From: Bacillus sp. JCM 19058
Lineage (GTDB): Bacteria; Bacillota; Bacilli; Bacillales_H; Bacillaceae_D
NCBI GenBank assembly: GCA_001310555.1
Contig: BAXO01000019.1
Span: forward strand, 1-64,000
Reading direction: 5' to 3'
Length of the DNA: 64,000 bases
The notes under the pieces are model-generated. The model saw only the letters and a program-made list of their open reading frames with translations, was not told the origin of the DNA and did not search any database. Below, one piece after another: positions 17,458-28,414 of the stretch. The stretch's first letter is position 1; the number at the start of each line of letters is the position of its first letter. The position numbers were made by a program, and so were the translations under genes.

Positions 17458-19258
17458 CTCCACGGTCACACTCTTCGCCAAGTTCCTCGGTTTATCGACA
17501 TCGCAACCGCGATGAAGGGCAGCATAGTACGCGATGAGCTGCATCGGAATGACGGCAGCCAGTGCGGTGAGGTGCTCGTGAACAGCCGGAATAGTAAAGG
17601 CGTCTTCAGCTCCATCAAGTCCTTCCATGCTAATAATGCAGGATGAGGCGCCACGGGCGACGACTTCCTTGACGTTGCCGCGAATGCTTAAATTAACGTG
17701 CGGCTGTGTGGCCAAAGCAATAACAGGAGTGCCTTCCTCAATGAGGGCAATCGTGCCATGCTTCAGTTCCCCACCGGCAAATCCTTCTGCCTGAATATAA
17801 GAAATCTCTTTTAACTTTAGGGCCCCTTCCAAGCAGACGAAATAGTCTGCAGCGCGGCCTATAAAGAAGCAGCTTCGGGCTACGGACAGGAAGTGACGTG
17901 CGATTTGTTCCAGTTTATCTTTCTGGTCACACATTGTTTCCATGGCGTTGGCCACGATTCCGAGCTCCTGTAGTGGATCGAAATCGAGCTCGATTCCGGC
18001 TGAATTGGCTGTATCCACTGCGAGTAAGGTAAGTACGGCCATTTGCGCGGTGTATGCTTTTGTTGAAGCAACGGCAATTTCCGGACCGGCATAAGTGTGC
18101 AAGGTGAAGTCGGACTCACGAGAAAGAGTGGACCCGGGCACATTAGTGATCGTTATTGCCTGATGCCCGAGTTTTTTTTGTCTCGACAAGGACACCGCGA
18201 AGGTCGGCCGTTTCACCACTTTGTGAAATAAAAACAAAGAGTGGGCGCTCCGATAAAAGTGGTCGATTGTAAAGAAATTCGCTTGCAATATGCACTTCGA
18301 CGGGGCGTTTTGCTATTTTTTCAATCAATTGCTTCCCAACGAGACCGGCATGATAGCTCGTTCCTGCCGCAATAATATATATACGGTCGCTCGAGTTTAT
18401 CGCTGCTCTTATGCCGTTATCGAGCATGAGCGTGCCATGTTCGTTTTGGTATTTCTGAATAATATTCCGGATGACAAAAGGCTGCTCATCGATCTCCTTC
18501 AGCATAAAGTGCGAGTAGGTGCCTTTTTCGATATCGCTGGCGTCCAGCTCAGCTGTAAACGAATCACGCTTCATGACAGTTCCCTCGAGCGTCTTCACCG
18601 TGACGCGATCGCTTGTCACGATGACATACTCTTCGTCCATGATCTCGAGAAACTGACTTGTGATCGTCAGCATCGCCATTGCATCAGAGGCGATTACGTT
18701 AACACCTTCTCCGACACCGATCAGAAGCGGACTTTTATGCTTGCCGACATAGATCGTTTCCGGATCAGCCTTATCAAGTAGGGCGAGCGCATAGGAGCCT
18801 TTCAGCAAAGAAAGTGTATGGCGAAATGCGCCCTCAATGGACTTGCCTTCCTGAACAAAAAGCTCGACAAGCTGCACGATAATTTCCGTATCCGTATCGC
18901 TCGCCAAAGCTGTATTTTCCAAATACTTCAGCTTCAGCTGTTCGTAGTTCTCTATCACTCCGTTATGAACAAGTGTAAAACGGGCTGTTTCGCTCTGGTG
19001 AGGATGCGCGTTTGCCTGACTTGGCGCACCGTGTGTTGCCCAACGTGTGTGTCCTATCCCAACCGTACCACTCACATCGTCATCAACCACATCGCGTAAC
19101 GCTGCAATTCTTCCCTTCTCTTTGAATACATGGACACCGTCCGCATTAGCAACAGCAATTCCAGCTGAATCATAACCCCTGTATTCAAGCTTCTCAAGTC
19201 CACGCAGCAAAATTTCCTTCGCATCTTCTGTCCCAACATAGCCAACAATTCCACACAT
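17455..19258 (-). CDS. glmS: Glutamine-fructose-6-phosphate aminotransferase (frameshifted)
   Basis: Makes glucosamine-6-phosphate from fructose-6-phosphate and glutamine, the first step to UDP-GlcNAc and peptidoglycan. About 600 residues, family length. The N-terminal glutaminase starts MCGIVGYVG with nucleophile Cys2; then come GHTRWATHG and HNGVIENY. Two SIS domains follow ([12 protein letters not shown]; the C-terminus ends [12 protein letters not shown]). The frame breaks at a T8 run (18172-18179) where T7 restores [17 protein letters not shown]. The gene is normally essential, so the break is most likely a sequencing indel. It is preceded by a glmS ribozyme, and its 3' end is the TnsD target. 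Confidence 0.95.
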
Positions 19259-19327
19259 AGCTGGTTACCTCCCGTAGATGGGGACAAGTAACCTGAGGGC
19301 ATACTTGCCCCCACTCTTTGTATATTG

Positions 19328-19484
19328 TGCATGTCACCTCTGCTTTTGTCCAAAGAGTCACCTCTCTGATTTTTACAGAAGCTCTACGGCTGTCATGCAG
19401 CAACCGGAGGGAATCCGCCGAAACTTCGATTAGCCTCTCCTCGTCAACTGTCCCCATTTCCGTCCACAGGGCAGTTCAGGCGCT
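19328..19484 (-). ncRNA. glmS self-cleaving ribozyme-riboswitch
   Basis: The minus-strand leader contains the cleavage site A/GCGCC at 19484/19483, then the core GACGAGGAGAGGCTAATCG and TTTCGGCGGATTCCCTCCGG, followed by GGTGACTCTTTGGAC, all matching the glmS ribozyme core of Bacillus. Glucosamine-6-phosphate acts as cofactor for self-cleavage and the mRNA is then degraded. The 3' boundary is approximate. About 60 bases separate it from the glmS start. Confidence 0.93.
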
Positions 19485-19499
19485 TTTTTTTGGATTACT

Positions 19500-19900
19500 G
19501 GTTGTACTACTCAATCCTCCTCTCCGTAAATCCATGCCTAATGATAACTGAAATTAATTTGAACGTCAATTGATTTTTCAACCTACATCGACTGTTCATT
19601 TTATCCTATGCCGACGATATGAGTTATGACAAAAATAAATAAAAAAATAGACTTCTAGCAAACTGAACAACCCTCCACAACCATAGCCAGTGAGCGTTTT
19701 TCATTGTGAAGTGAGCGTCTCACCCTGAAGACAAAAAATACTTTAACCGGAATATCAGCTCATAAACAGGCTCTACTTTAGTCCCATTAAAACGCTGATA
19801 CGAGTTTCTGGCCAAATTTGAATCAGTATTATGGTCGCACTAACGCCCATTACACTACTACTGTCCTACTAAAGCTGTTAAAATAGGAGCTATTGGAGGG
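19500..19900. other. Intergenic region between the glmS leader and a divergent GNAT gene
   Basis: It should hold the glmS promoter (minus) and that of the acetyltransferase (plus). A short direct repeat GTGAGCGT occurs twice about 20 bases apart near 19691 and 19711. No gene or RNA is recognised. Confidence 0.4.
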
Positions 19901-19906
19901 TTGCCG

Positions 19907-20436
19907 ATGGAGTATAAGAAATTAGTAAAAAGCGAAGTGAGTCAGTTTAAAAAGATTAGTCGTGCGGAACACATCACTCACATGTATCGAATGCGTAACG
20001 GCCAATTAGTTTTAGAATGTGATGAATTCTATACCTCTGGCTGGAGTGAGGATGAATGCAACAGTATGATTAAGCGGTTAGAGGAAATTTGCGATTTAAA
20101 TGGCGATGTTATTGGCGTTATTCTAGAGCAACGTATTGTAGCCTTTTAGCTTTAGATTATAGTCGATATGGTTCAAAGTCCGATCACATTAAACTGGATA
20201 TGCTTTATGTTGATCATCATCATCGAGGAAAAGGGATCGGTTCCTTTTTAGTCGATTTGGCCAAAAGCCAAGCTCGAAAGCAGGGGGCGGAGAGCATTTA
20301 CGTTTCTGCTACCCCGACCAAAAATACGGTTGATTTTTATCGGCGCCATGGGGCTGAGGTTCTTACCTATCCTGATGAGAAGCTGTTTGCTTTAGAGCCT
20401 GACGATATTCACATGAGCTTGAAGGTGAAATCGTAA
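19907..20436 (+). CDS. GNAT-family N-acetyltransferase (frameshifted)
   Basis: About 177 residues. Motif A for acetyl-CoA is clear: LDMLYVDHHHRGKGIGSFLV, followed by DLAKSQARKQGAESIYVSAT and DFYRRHGAEV. Acyl acceptor unknown. The first 80 codons and the rest are in different frames; adding one T to the run near 20145 (AFLALDYSRYG) joins them. I use the ATG at 19907, six bases after GGAGGG, rather than the TTG at 19901, which is too close to it. Alone on the plus strand, facing the kinase-like gene at 21037. Confidence 0.75.
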
Positions 20437-20493
20437 AAAGGGACAAGAAGAAGGTGGTTAATCCTAACATACCTCACTTTTTGTCCCGCTTCC

Positions 20494-21037
20494 TTATGGC
20501 CTTGCCTCTTTTTGAGCCCTTTTTAACATTTCGTCTACGGTTTGTTCTGGTGTTAGAGTGGATGAGTCAAGCCACATCCCAATTCGAGGTGTGTCGCACT
20601 GTAATGCTTTTTCAAGCGAAGCGATATCGAGCACACCATACCCTTTTTTTCAGACGCTCTGCTTCTCTTGTTGCGACGACATCAGGGCGTGGCGATAATA
20701 CAAAGACGTACAATGGGCGGTGGCGAATCGAGTCCACAGCCTCTTGGAGCATTTCCCCAAGGATGACATCCTGCCATACGACATTAAACCCGGCTTGAAA
20801 GTATTCGCTTGTGACGCTCGCTGCCAGCTTGTATCGAAGCCGGAGCTGAGATAATGCTTCATTTGAAGGTGAGCTTGTCATTTCCTCTTTCCCGTTGACG
20901 ATCATTTTTCGGAACATGTCCCCGCGCACGTGAACACTTTTTTCCAACCTCTCTGCAAGAAGCTGTGCGACAGTAGATTTCCCAGCCGCCATAATTCCGG
21001 TAATCAGAAATATTCCTTTGTCACTACTAGAAATCAT
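20494..21037 (-). CDS. P-loop ATPase/kinase, chloramphenicol phosphotransferase-like (frameshifted)
   Basis: About 180 residues. Walker A GIMAAGKSTVAQLLAERL (near residue 14), a short VHVRGDMFRK acceptor-site segment, and VWQDVILGEM leading to YVFVLSPRPDVVATREAERL. This is the small AAA_33/zeta-like kinase fold that includes chloramphenicol phosphotransferase and gluconate kinase-like proteins; the substrate is not readable. The frame breaks at a T7 run (20644-20650); T6 restores LKKGYGVLDIASLEKALQ and an end at 20494. It may phosphorylate an antibiotic or a small metabolite. Confidence 0.7.
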
Positions 21038-21117
21038 CCTTTACCCTCCTCCATTATGACGGCATCGGTAGTTTTGTTTAAGCGCTTATTTAATACTTTC
21101 TGAGCAGATTGATACCT

Positions 21118-21659
21118 CTATTTGAACTTCTCCGCTACATATTCCTCTTGTAGCATGCCCATATGGATAATATCATGCCAGACTCCGTTTCTGAACAAGC
21201 ATTGGCGCGACCCGCTTCGTGCTGGAAGCCAAGCTTTTCGTATAGCTTAATCGCTCTACCATTAAAGGAAAATACTCTTAAGAATACTCGATGCAAGTTC
21301 AATTCAAGGAAGGCATAGTCGAGTAAAAGCTGCATAGCTTCTTTCCCGTACCCATTGCCCCAATAATTTTTGTTGCCGATATCGATAATACATTCGGCAT
21401 TACGATTTTTGTAATCCAAGTTAATTAGCGACGTAACCCCAATTGCTGTTTCTGTCTCCTTATCAACGATGATGTAGCTTTTCGCTGATTGAGAGCCAAG
21501 AATAACATGCTCGACAAACGTTCTTGTTTCTTCAAGATGATACGTATCCAAAGCCGGATTTGTCAATTGCATCACCTCTGGATCGTTTCTCCACGAATGA
21601 TAGAGGTCTGTATCGTCTACAGTCATTTTTCTTACCTTCACTCTTGCTGCTTCAAACAT
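21118..21659 (-). CDS. RimJ/RimL-type GNAT acetyltransferase (frameshifted)
   Basis: About 180 residues. It has the RimL/SpeG pattern: VRKMTVDDTDLYHSWRNDPE near the start, GNKNYWGNGYGKEAMQLLLD for acetyl-CoA binding and LNLHRVFLRVFSFNGRAIKL then YEKLGFQHE. The end reads in another frame, CLFRNGVWHDIIHMGMLQEE, typical of this group (R-x-G-x-W-x-D). The substrate could be a polyamine, a ribosomal protein N-terminus or an antibiotic. The start ATG at 21659 with GAGGGTGAT upstream overlaps the end of the TetR gene, so the two are co-transcribed. Confidence 0.75.
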
Positions 21660-22285
21660 CGATATCACCCTCTCTTTCGTTCCACCGGACAAAGCATCGT
21701 TCTAGCGAAAATAGTAAAGCGTCCAGTTGCTTTCCAACCTTTGTCTTTTCTGCACCGAGCTGAAATGTGTTCAGCATAAGACCATCCAAAAACGATACAA
21801 GATAAAGGGCAATTGACGCAGAAGGTAATTGCGGCTTTAGTTCTCCTTGCTCAACCCCGTGCTGGATGGCAGCGGTTATTACCTGCACTGTGTTTTCATA
21901 TCGTTCGGTAATATAAGGATAGGTTTTCTTATTACGCACCGCCAAAAAGAATTCTGCACGAGCAAGTAGCAAAGATTGTTCAATCTCTATGATATGTTGA
22001 TGCTGCTGCTCCACCCAGCGCTTTATATGCTTCCAAACGGATGAGTTTTCGCTCGGTTCAAACAGATGAATGATTTCCCGATCATCCAGCTGCAAAACCT
22101 CCATGAAAACGTGTTCAATATGATCAAAATAAGCATATAGCGCGCCTCTGGACACTTTAGCCTCATCCATAATGTCTTGCATTGTCACTTGAAGATAGCC
22201 TTTTTTTAATAAATACGCGCCTTGCTGCTTGCAATAATTCCTTTTTTTTCTCCTTTTTGTATGCCTCGCTTACTTTTGGGGTCAT
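21652..22285 (-). CDS. TetR-family regulator (frameshifted)
   Basis: About 211 residues. The helix-turn-helix reads across a break: EKKKELLQAARRVFIKKGYL in one frame, then MQDIMDEAKVSRGALYAYFD. The T7 run at 22201-22207 must be T6. The ligand domain carries YPYITERYENTVQVITAAIQ. It lies 24 bases from a large palindrome (22310-22346), its likely operator, and overlaps the acetyltransferase downstream, which it probably controls. The ligand is unknown. Confidence 0.8.
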
Positions 22286-22309
22286 TACCGTACCCTCCCT
22301 CCTATAAAT

Positions 22310-22346
22310 ACATCAGTGTCGTTTTTATTATAAACGACACTGATGT
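22310..22346. promoter_or_regulatory. Palindromic operator of the TetR gene at 22285
   Basis: A perfect inverted repeat with arms ACATCAGTGTCGTTT and AAACGACACTGATGT around a short AT centre, directly upstream of the TetR start. The core CAGTGTCGTTT / AAACGACACTG resembles sites of QacR/LmrA-like TetR proteins in general form. Confidence 0.8.
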
Positions 22347-22478
22347 CGATTTCAACTATCAATGACACATCACATATGCTCTCGTCGGCAATACGATTTT
22401 AATGAGAGAATTGTCTATCTTTAATGTCACTGCGTCGTTCACAATCCTTCGGTTATCCATAATGCCTGGATCCTATCG

Positions 22479-22871
22479 TTACGGTTGTGTATTGGTTTTC
22501 TGAAGAAACGTGTTCCAAGCCGCATAGCTTTTTGTTAGAAAATAAGACACGATTAATAAAACAGCCAAACTACCATCTACCCATGCGACAACTCCTGCCC
22601 CTTCAACGCTTTCTTGAATTAGAAATATTGCTGAGACGGTCATCGCGAGCTTATGAAAAATCACGAGCTCCCATATCCCCACGTACCGAGTAGGCTTTAA
22701 CGCTAGCAATACAAAGATTCCGGCAAATACGATAAAGCCAAAAAGCCTCCATAGCTCAACTATTTTTTGATCGTTTGCAGAGGCAAAAACATCCGCAAAC
22801 CCACCGACAAAAGCAACAAATGCGCTTAACGCGCAAAGCAACAAGATCCACCGCGCAAAAGTAACTGCCAT
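22479..22871 (-). CDS. Four-helix membrane protein of unknown function
   Basis: A 130-residue protein with four hydrophobic segments (about residues 6-26, 42-62, 68-85 and 92-112). No catalytic motif is visible; the general form resembles small DoxX-like or unnamed Bacillus membrane proteins. ATG start with AAGGAGG upstream. Alone between divergent regions; the frame is intact. Confidence 0.6.
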   Translation of the reverse strand: MAVTFARWILLLCALSAFVAFVGGFADVFASANDQKIVELWRLFGFIVFAGIFVLLALKPTRYVGIWELVIFHKLAMTVSAIFLIQESVEGAGVVAWVDGSLAVLLIVSYFLTKSYAAWNTFLQKTNTQP

Positions 22872-23234
22872 TTAGTTCCTCCTTAACATTTGAATGTTCA
22901 GCCTTTATTCCCATTATAGCCTGGCGGCTGTCAATAATCATTCAATCTATCTAAGATGGATAGCCATTTCACTGTCGAATTCCATAGGAATACATAGATG
23001 TTTAACTGCGGACGTGCACTTCCCCGGGACCCCTCTTTGCTGCAAAGCAGCTCCTTCCTTTACTGTACAGCGAACGAACAAGTTCAACTTGATCTGAAAT
23101 TACGGCTTGTTATCTCTGCAAAATTAAGAATAGTTCAGGAAATTCGAATCGCAGGGAGGAAAGCGTTTACAATGTATAGAAGGTTTTATTTGCCGTCTTT
23201 TTAGACAGGTAAAATTGTAAGGGAGGGATTATTT

Positions 23235-24752
23235 ATGGTTTATCATCGTCGAATTCGGAAGGAGCTCAGGTTTCCTTTAAAAAGCGTTATGACAATTTTA
23301 TTAATGGTGAATGGACACCTCCTGTAAAAGGGCAATATTTTGAAAATGTTACTCCTGTGACTGGCGAGGTTTTTTGCGAAGTTTCTCGTTCAACTGCAGA
23401 GGACATTGAACTCGCTCTTGATGCAGCACACGTGGCAAAAGATAGCTGGGGCCGGACATCACCCGCCGAGCGGGCAAATATCTTGAATAAGATCGCTGAC
23501 CGTATCGAGGAAAACCTTGTCACACTCGCCGTCGCCGAAACATGGGAAAACGGAAAACCAATCCGTGAAACCCTTAATGCTGACTTCCCCCTCGCTATTG
23601 ATCATTTTCGTTACTTTGCCGGTGCGATACGTAGTCAGGAAGGAACGATCGGGCAACTTGACGAGGATACAGTCGCCTACCACTTCCACGAACCTCTTGG
23701 GGTTGTCGGACAGATTATCCCTTGGAATTTTCCAATCTTAATGGCGGTCTGGAAAATTGCTCCCGCGCTTGCTGCTGGCAACTGCATAGTACTAAAGCCG
23801 CTGAACAAACACCGGTTTCCATTTTAGTCTTACTCGAATTAATTGAAGACCTTTTACCGAAAGGTGTATTAAATATTGTTAATGGCTTCGGCGTGGAAGC
23901 TGGTAAGCCGTTAGCTCGAACAGCCGAGTCGCAAAAGTGGCCTTTACGGGTGAAACAACCACTGGTCGCTTAATTATGCAATACGCGTCAGAAAATCTTA
24001 TTCCTGTCACTCTCGAACTTGGAGGCAAGTCGCCTAATATATTCTTCCCAGATATTATGGAAAAGGATGACTCCTTCCTGAATAAAGCGATAGAAGGCTT
24101 CGTAATGTTTGCTCTTAATCAAGGGGAGGTCTGTACGTGTCCGTCACGAGCCTTAATCCATGAATCGATCTATGAGCCATTTATGGAGCGGGCTCTCGCC
24201 CGAGTTGAGGCAATTAAAGCAGGAAACCCGCTCGACCCCGAAACGATGGTTGGCGCGCAAGCCTCACAGGAACAGATGGAGAAAATTTTATCTTATCTCG
24301 ATATCGGTAAGCAGGAAGGAGCCGAATGCCTGATCGGCGGGTCTAAAAACAATCTTGGCGGAGAGCTGGAAAACGGTTATTATATTAAGCCAACTGTCTT
24401 TAAAGGAACCAACGATATGCGAATTTTCCAGGAAGAAATATTCGGACCGGTCGTTTCGGTCACGACGTTTAAGGACGAAGAGGAGGCTCTTTCTATCGCC
24501 AATGATACGTTGTACGGTCTTGGTGCCGGTGTCTGGTCCCGGAACATTCAAACCGCGTACCGTTTCGGTCGAGCAATTCAAGCCGGCCGCGTCTGGACGA
24601 ATTGTTATCACGCCTATCCAGCCCATGCTGCCTTCGGTGGCTACAAAAAATCAGGCGTCGGTCGCGAAAATCATAAAATGATGCTCAGTCATTATCAACA
24701 AACGAAAAACTTGCTCGTCAGCTATAGCGATGACGCATTAGGCTTCTTTTAA
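23235..24752 (+). CDS. Aldehyde dehydrogenase, acetaldehyde dehydrogenase-type (frameshifted)
   Basis: About 506 residues, the length of AcoD/AldA-type NAD-dependent aldehyde dehydrogenases. Motifs: [20 protein letters not shown] (NAD binding), [11 protein letters not shown] (general-base Glu), [14 protein letters not shown] (catalytic Cys) and [13 protein letters not shown]. Breaks lie near 23249, near 23808 in a short C-rich stretch, and near 23935. Joining the frames gives a normal protein, so indel errors are likely. AGGGAGGG lies before the ATG. The gene directly downstream encodes DUF779, the usual partner of this subtype, which supports acetaldehyde-type oxidation. Confidence 0.85.
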
Positions 24753-24803
24753 ATTTATTGCTATTTCCAATTATGGGCGAGCAAGCTTTCTGGAGGGATA
24801 GAC

Positions 24804-25160
24804 TTGGTCGAACGAGTAACAGCTACAGAAGAAGCGTTAAAGCTAATTGACAAACTGAAACAAATCCATGGTCCTCTTATGTTTCATCAATCGGGCGGCT
24901 GCTGTGACGGCAGCTCTCCGATGTGTTATCAGGATGGTGAACTGCGCGTCGGAAATAATGATGTTCTTCTTGGGCATATCGGAGACTGTCCTTTCTACAT
25001 CGCCCGCGACCAATATGAATATTGGAAGCACACACAGCTAATTATCGATGTTGTCGACGGGCGGGGTGGTATGTTTTCACTTGAAGGACCTGAGGGTAAG
25101 CGCTTTTTAACCCGTTCGCGCGTATTTACAGAGGACGAACGGCAGGTACTTGGACATTAG
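24804..25160 (+). CDS. DUF779 family protein
   Basis: 118 residues with the family pattern HQSGGCCDGSSPMCYQDGEL (paired Cys, Gly-rich) and GDCPFYIARDQYEYWKHTQ, then DVVDGRGGMFSLE. DUF779 proteins sit beside acetaldehyde dehydrogenases, as here (51 bases downstream). Their activity is not established, and conserved Cys suggests metal or redox chemistry. The start is TTG at 24804 with TGGAGGG upstream. The frame is intact. Confidence 0.85.
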   Translation: MVERVTATEEALKLIDKLKQIHGPLMFHQSGGCCDGSSPMCYQDGELRVGNNDVLLGHIGDCPFYIARDQYEYWKHTQLIIDVVDGRGGMFSLEGPEGKRFLTRSRVFTEDERQVLGH

Positions 25161-25244
25161 CGCCTGAACGAGTGAGTAATCGAGGCTCGGACATCTTTCA
25201 TTAGGAAATGCCTTACAAAAGAAATGAGCTTCGTTCACAAAAAT

Positions 25245-25276
25245 GTCCTGTATGGCTTAGCTAAGTTGTATAGGAC
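25245..25276 (+). terminator. Terminator after the DUF779 gene
   Basis: An imperfect inverted repeat with outer arms GTCCT / AGGAC and inner TAT-rich and CTTAGCTAAG pairing, followed by GTTTTCG. It sits about 85 bases after the DUF779 stop. Confidence 0.6.
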
Positions 25277-25448
25277 GTTTTCGTATTGCCGTGCGGTATG
25301 AAGAAGAATTCTGCTTCATTCGCACCGGATTGCCCAGCTTTTTTTGCGTTTTATTGTTGTTGCTTAGGTGATTCACAAGATAAAGCAAGGAAGAGGATCC
25401 TCCTAACTACTGCTCATCAGCTTTTTATTCGCTGTAAAATCTCTTTGA

Positions 25449-25938
25449 CTATTCGCCCTCACTCTTTCCTCTTGCAGCCATACTTTTGCGTAACGCAATT
25501 ATCGTTCCTTGATGCAAACCTTCGTGATAAAGTGTACGCGGGATGATTTCCCCGATCGTGCTCATCCCTGCTTCTGTCACCTTTTGCAGCGGCTCATCTA
25601 GCCTAGCAGCAAACTGCTTTTGCAAACGCTCTGGCTGATTTCGAAGATGCTCTAACAACTCCTCCCAAGAAGGAGGAGCTTCGTGCCAAGTTTCGGGACT
25701 CGTTCCAAAACCAAAAAAACTTTTCATAAGCTTTAGGTATAGCACTCTCATCCTCGATTAAATAATGAAACCAGACATCTTGATCGTAGACTATATGTCC
25801 AATATTCCATCTGATTGAATTATGAAACCCTTCCGGGACGAGGTCAATGCTCCGTTCGTCTAGATTGGCTACGAGCTTCAATGTTTCTACCCTTATATTG
25901 ACTAATAGGTTCCACATCACCTGATCCTGATAATTCAC
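25449..25938 (-). CDS. DinB-family protein (frameshifted)
   Basis: About 163 residues in the four-helix DinB/YfiT fold, which binds a divalent metal through three His. Two are clear: NIGHIVYDQDVWFH (helix 2) and YHEGLHQGTI (helix 4). The start is NYQDQVMWNLLVNIRVETLK. The frame breaks near 25715 in an A run; the joined sequence reads YEKFFGFGTSPETWHEAPP. Members include thiol-dependent transferases and uncharacterised stress proteins; the substrate is not visible. Confidence 0.75.
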
Positions 25939-26289
25939 CCTTTACACACTCCTTCATTTGATTGTCTTTCATTGCCCTGAAACTATAAGCCAGACCTTTT
26001 CATAGAAAATTCCATGCTCACTTTCAGTAGGTTCTCGCCCAATGCTAAAATTCCTTTCACTTGCTCCAAACCGGAGCAAGTGCCATACACGCTGTCCGGC
26101 GAAATTTTTCTATGTTCTGGAGCGAGCTTATAGCCTTGCCAATTAAGCTAATAAAAGCGAAGGCATCGTGTGTTCATTTTGCATATGCATACCTCATTCT
26201 GTCTTTTTAACGAATGTCACACCCCAAACAGCTGAAAGCTCTCCTTCTAAGACGCCGTCTTCTTGTCAGGTCGGTTTGGCAAAAATAAA

Positions 26290-26327
26290 ACCATCCCGTA
26301 CCACTTTGTCGGGTGATACAGGATGGT
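26290..26327 (-). terminator. Terminator on the minus strand
   Basis: Arms ACCATCC / GGATGGT with inner GTACCAC / GTGATAC pairing; on the minus strand the stem is followed by TTTTATTTTT. It would end the small candidate gene at 26543-26332. Confidence 0.7.
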
Positions 26328-26331
26328 CGAT

Positions 26332-26543
26332 TCAAGGACCGTCAGCCTGCCTTGGATCCACTTTAATCTCTGCCTCTAGCGTATGTGACTGCCTATTTCC
26401 ACTCTTAGGAACATGAACCGTCTTCGGCTTGCAATCGGATACGTATGTGCATCCGATTGACCGGTCGTTATTAACCGCCACGTCACTGTACCGAGTTCTC
26501 TTTGTAAATCGTGTGGGAGCTTAGCATGCACGGTCTTCACCAC
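26332..26543 (-). CDS. Possible small protein, frameshifted, unknown
   Basis: Starting at GTG 26543 the minus strand reads VVKTVHAKLPHDLQRELGTV, then TWRLITTGQSDAHTYPI, shifts frame near 26430 and ends KSGNRQSHTLEAEIKVDP before a stop at 26332. It is followed at once by a good terminator, which suggests a real small gene or the remains of one. No family is recognised. The start and frame are uncertain. Confidence 0.3.
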
Positions 26544-26557
26544 CTTTTTTTACGAGA

Positions 26558-27430
26558 TTAATAAATCTCGTAAGCATCCTTTGGTAAAGCCCTGACATGC
26601 CTCAAGTGAGCGGTGACTTTTTTGTCATCTTCATGAGGGTATTCATAGTCGAGAGTTTCCGCGACAAGAACCCCCATAATTCCAAACAGTTCCCCCATCG
26701 TAAACAGCGATTGCCAGATCTGCTCATATTCTGCGTTAGCATAGGTTTTCTTAAATTCATTCCAAACCTGAGGTTCAAGGTATTTCTCGAAATACTTCCC
26801 GTTCTTTCCTGCGCTTAGTGAAAAATTCGTTTCTATCCCGATCGACCATTCCAGCATTTGCATGAGCATATCTCTGACCGGCCCATCGAGCATCGCTTTC
26901 GCATAGGATAGTTCTTCCCGCCACAAGCCTTTCGCCACATAAGTACTGACCCACCAAAACTCATTACAACAATCAGAAAATCGCTTCGCTGTCGGTCGTG
27001 TGATCCAATAATCGCTATCATTGGCTGGAGGAAACGGTTCGATCAAGTTGTCCTTATCAAGAAGAAGTTGACTTAAGCTGTCACGACTAACGAGTGTAGA
27101 CGCTTTCTCCGCAGGGATTAAACTAAGATCGATGCGATTGCCGTCCATGAACTGCATTAAATACACGAAACTTCCATCATCAGCAGGCGGGATAAGTCGT
27201 ATCTCCTCAGGCATTTGCATGATCATCAATTCACCGAATCGCTCGATCCAACGATGATCGGACGTAAACGATTGGAGATTATTCACTACATATACAATGT
27301 CATAATCTCGAAAACAATCCTTCGGCACATTTGGATTCGCGCGAGAGCCATTCATAATTACCGCACGGATTCGTTCGTCCTCTTTAGCGGTGTTTACTAT
27401 TAGATCAAGCATTTCTTTTTCACTTCTCAT
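26558..27430 (-). CDS. aadK: Aminoglycoside 6-adenylyltransferase (AadK/ANT(6)-like)
   Basis: 290 residues, intact, family length. It transfers AMP to the 6-OH of streptomycin. The nucleotidyltransferase motif is IMNGSRANPNV with the metal-binding pair in FRDYDIVYVV (residues about 40-47). DGNRIDLSLIP gives the third acidic residue, and the C-terminal domain has KRFSDCCNEFWWVSTYVAKG and YEQIWQSLFTMGELF. Such genes are chromosomal in several Bacillus. An APH-family gene follows on its upstream side. The reaction is inferred from family, not shown. Confidence 0.9.
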   Translation of the reverse strand: MRSEKEMLDLIVNTAKEDERIRAVIMNGSRANPNVPKDCFRDYDIVYVVNNLQSFTSDHRWIERFGELMIMQMPEEIRLIPPADDGSFVYLMQFMDGNRIDLSLIPAEKASTLVSRDSLSQLLLDKDNLIEPFPPANDSDYWITRPTAKRFSDCCNEFWWVSTYVAKGLWREELSYAKAMLDGPVRDMLMQMLEWSIGIETNFSLSAGKNGKYFEKYLEPQVWNEFKKTYANAEYEQIWQSLFTMGELFGIMGVLVAETLDYEYPHEDDKKVTAHLRHVRALPKDAYEIY

Positions 27431-27555
27431 TCAAAGCCCTCCAATAATTTTATTTTACTAACTAGTTAATAAAGGTGTTGGAGGTCCTCGAGCGTAATAG
27501 GTGACAATCAGTTATAATTTGTTTAGTTTTTTTCTTCATGAAATCAGCCTACCTT

Positions 27556-28414
27556 TCACCGAAATGACTTTATACCAGCTTCAAATGCTTCGGGATCGTT
27601 ATTTTCCAGTCCAAACAGCGCTTCTTGAAGAGCAAACGTCCCTTTGTAAAAGGCTACTCGCCCCATCAACCCTGCAACCTCCGGATGTTCGTCAATGAGT
27701 AGCTGGATGAAGCGCTTTCCGTAAGAAGCGAGCAAGGCAGCATAATCGACAGCCGGATCGCCGATTCCCGCTGAGCCAAAATCGATAATACCACTAATCT
27801 TAGTCTCAACGGAATCATACAAAATGTTCGTCGTCCCAAAATCTCCATGAATCGGCACTAAAGCAATCTCTAAGTTCGCTTTATCTTCAAGATAGCTTAA
27901 AAAAATGCTTATCTGTCCATTGCCGCGATTGACGACTCATAAAAGGGTACAGCTTTGTTTGAATTCGTTCATACAGTTCCGCCCACTTGAGATACCCGTT
28001 CTCGTCGTTCTGAGCAATGTCTGCAGCGGGAATACTATGCAGTTCATTTAGAAATAAGCCTAATTGTCCAGCTAAACGACGTAGGACGTGTTCATTCTTA
28101 ATTTCCTCTAATATATCCCTTATGAGCGGCTCCCCTCCGATTTTCTTATAGCCGATAAACGCCTGGCCAACCGTACTTTCGACGTTCTGATAAATCGGAC
28201 GAGGGACAGCGAGTGAAACATCCTCCCCGACGCGATTCAAAAACTGAGCTTCAAATGCTAGCTGGTTGATTCCTTCCGCGTACTTCGGGAAACGGAAAAT
28301 AATCTCCGAGTTCACCTGGAGCAGGACATTATTTTGTCCCGATTCGAGCTCGATTACATCAGTAAGGTGAAGCTCAGGATAATAGTGTCTGATCACTTCG
28401 CAAAAATGTTTCAT
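27556..28414 (-). CDS. Aminoglycoside phosphotransferase (APH)-family kinase (frameshifted)
   Basis: About 286 residues. The catalytic loop is PIHGDFGTTNILYD and the metal-binding motif SGIIDFGSAGIGDPAVDYA. The N-lobe has VIELESGQNNVLLQVNSEII and FRFPKYAEG with the Lys. The two parts are joined by a frame change near 27870-27900 (A6 run). I start at ATG 28414, which follows GAGGAGACC; the reading frame extends 270 bases further upstream but without a ribosome binding site. Family members phosphorylate aminoglycosides, macrolides, choline or homoserine, so resistance is possible but not shown. Confidence 0.8.

Noticed and set aside
17455..19258. glmS as a true pseudogene
   Set aside because: The gene is normally essential, all motifs are kept, and one base in a T8 run repairs it; a read error is far more likely.
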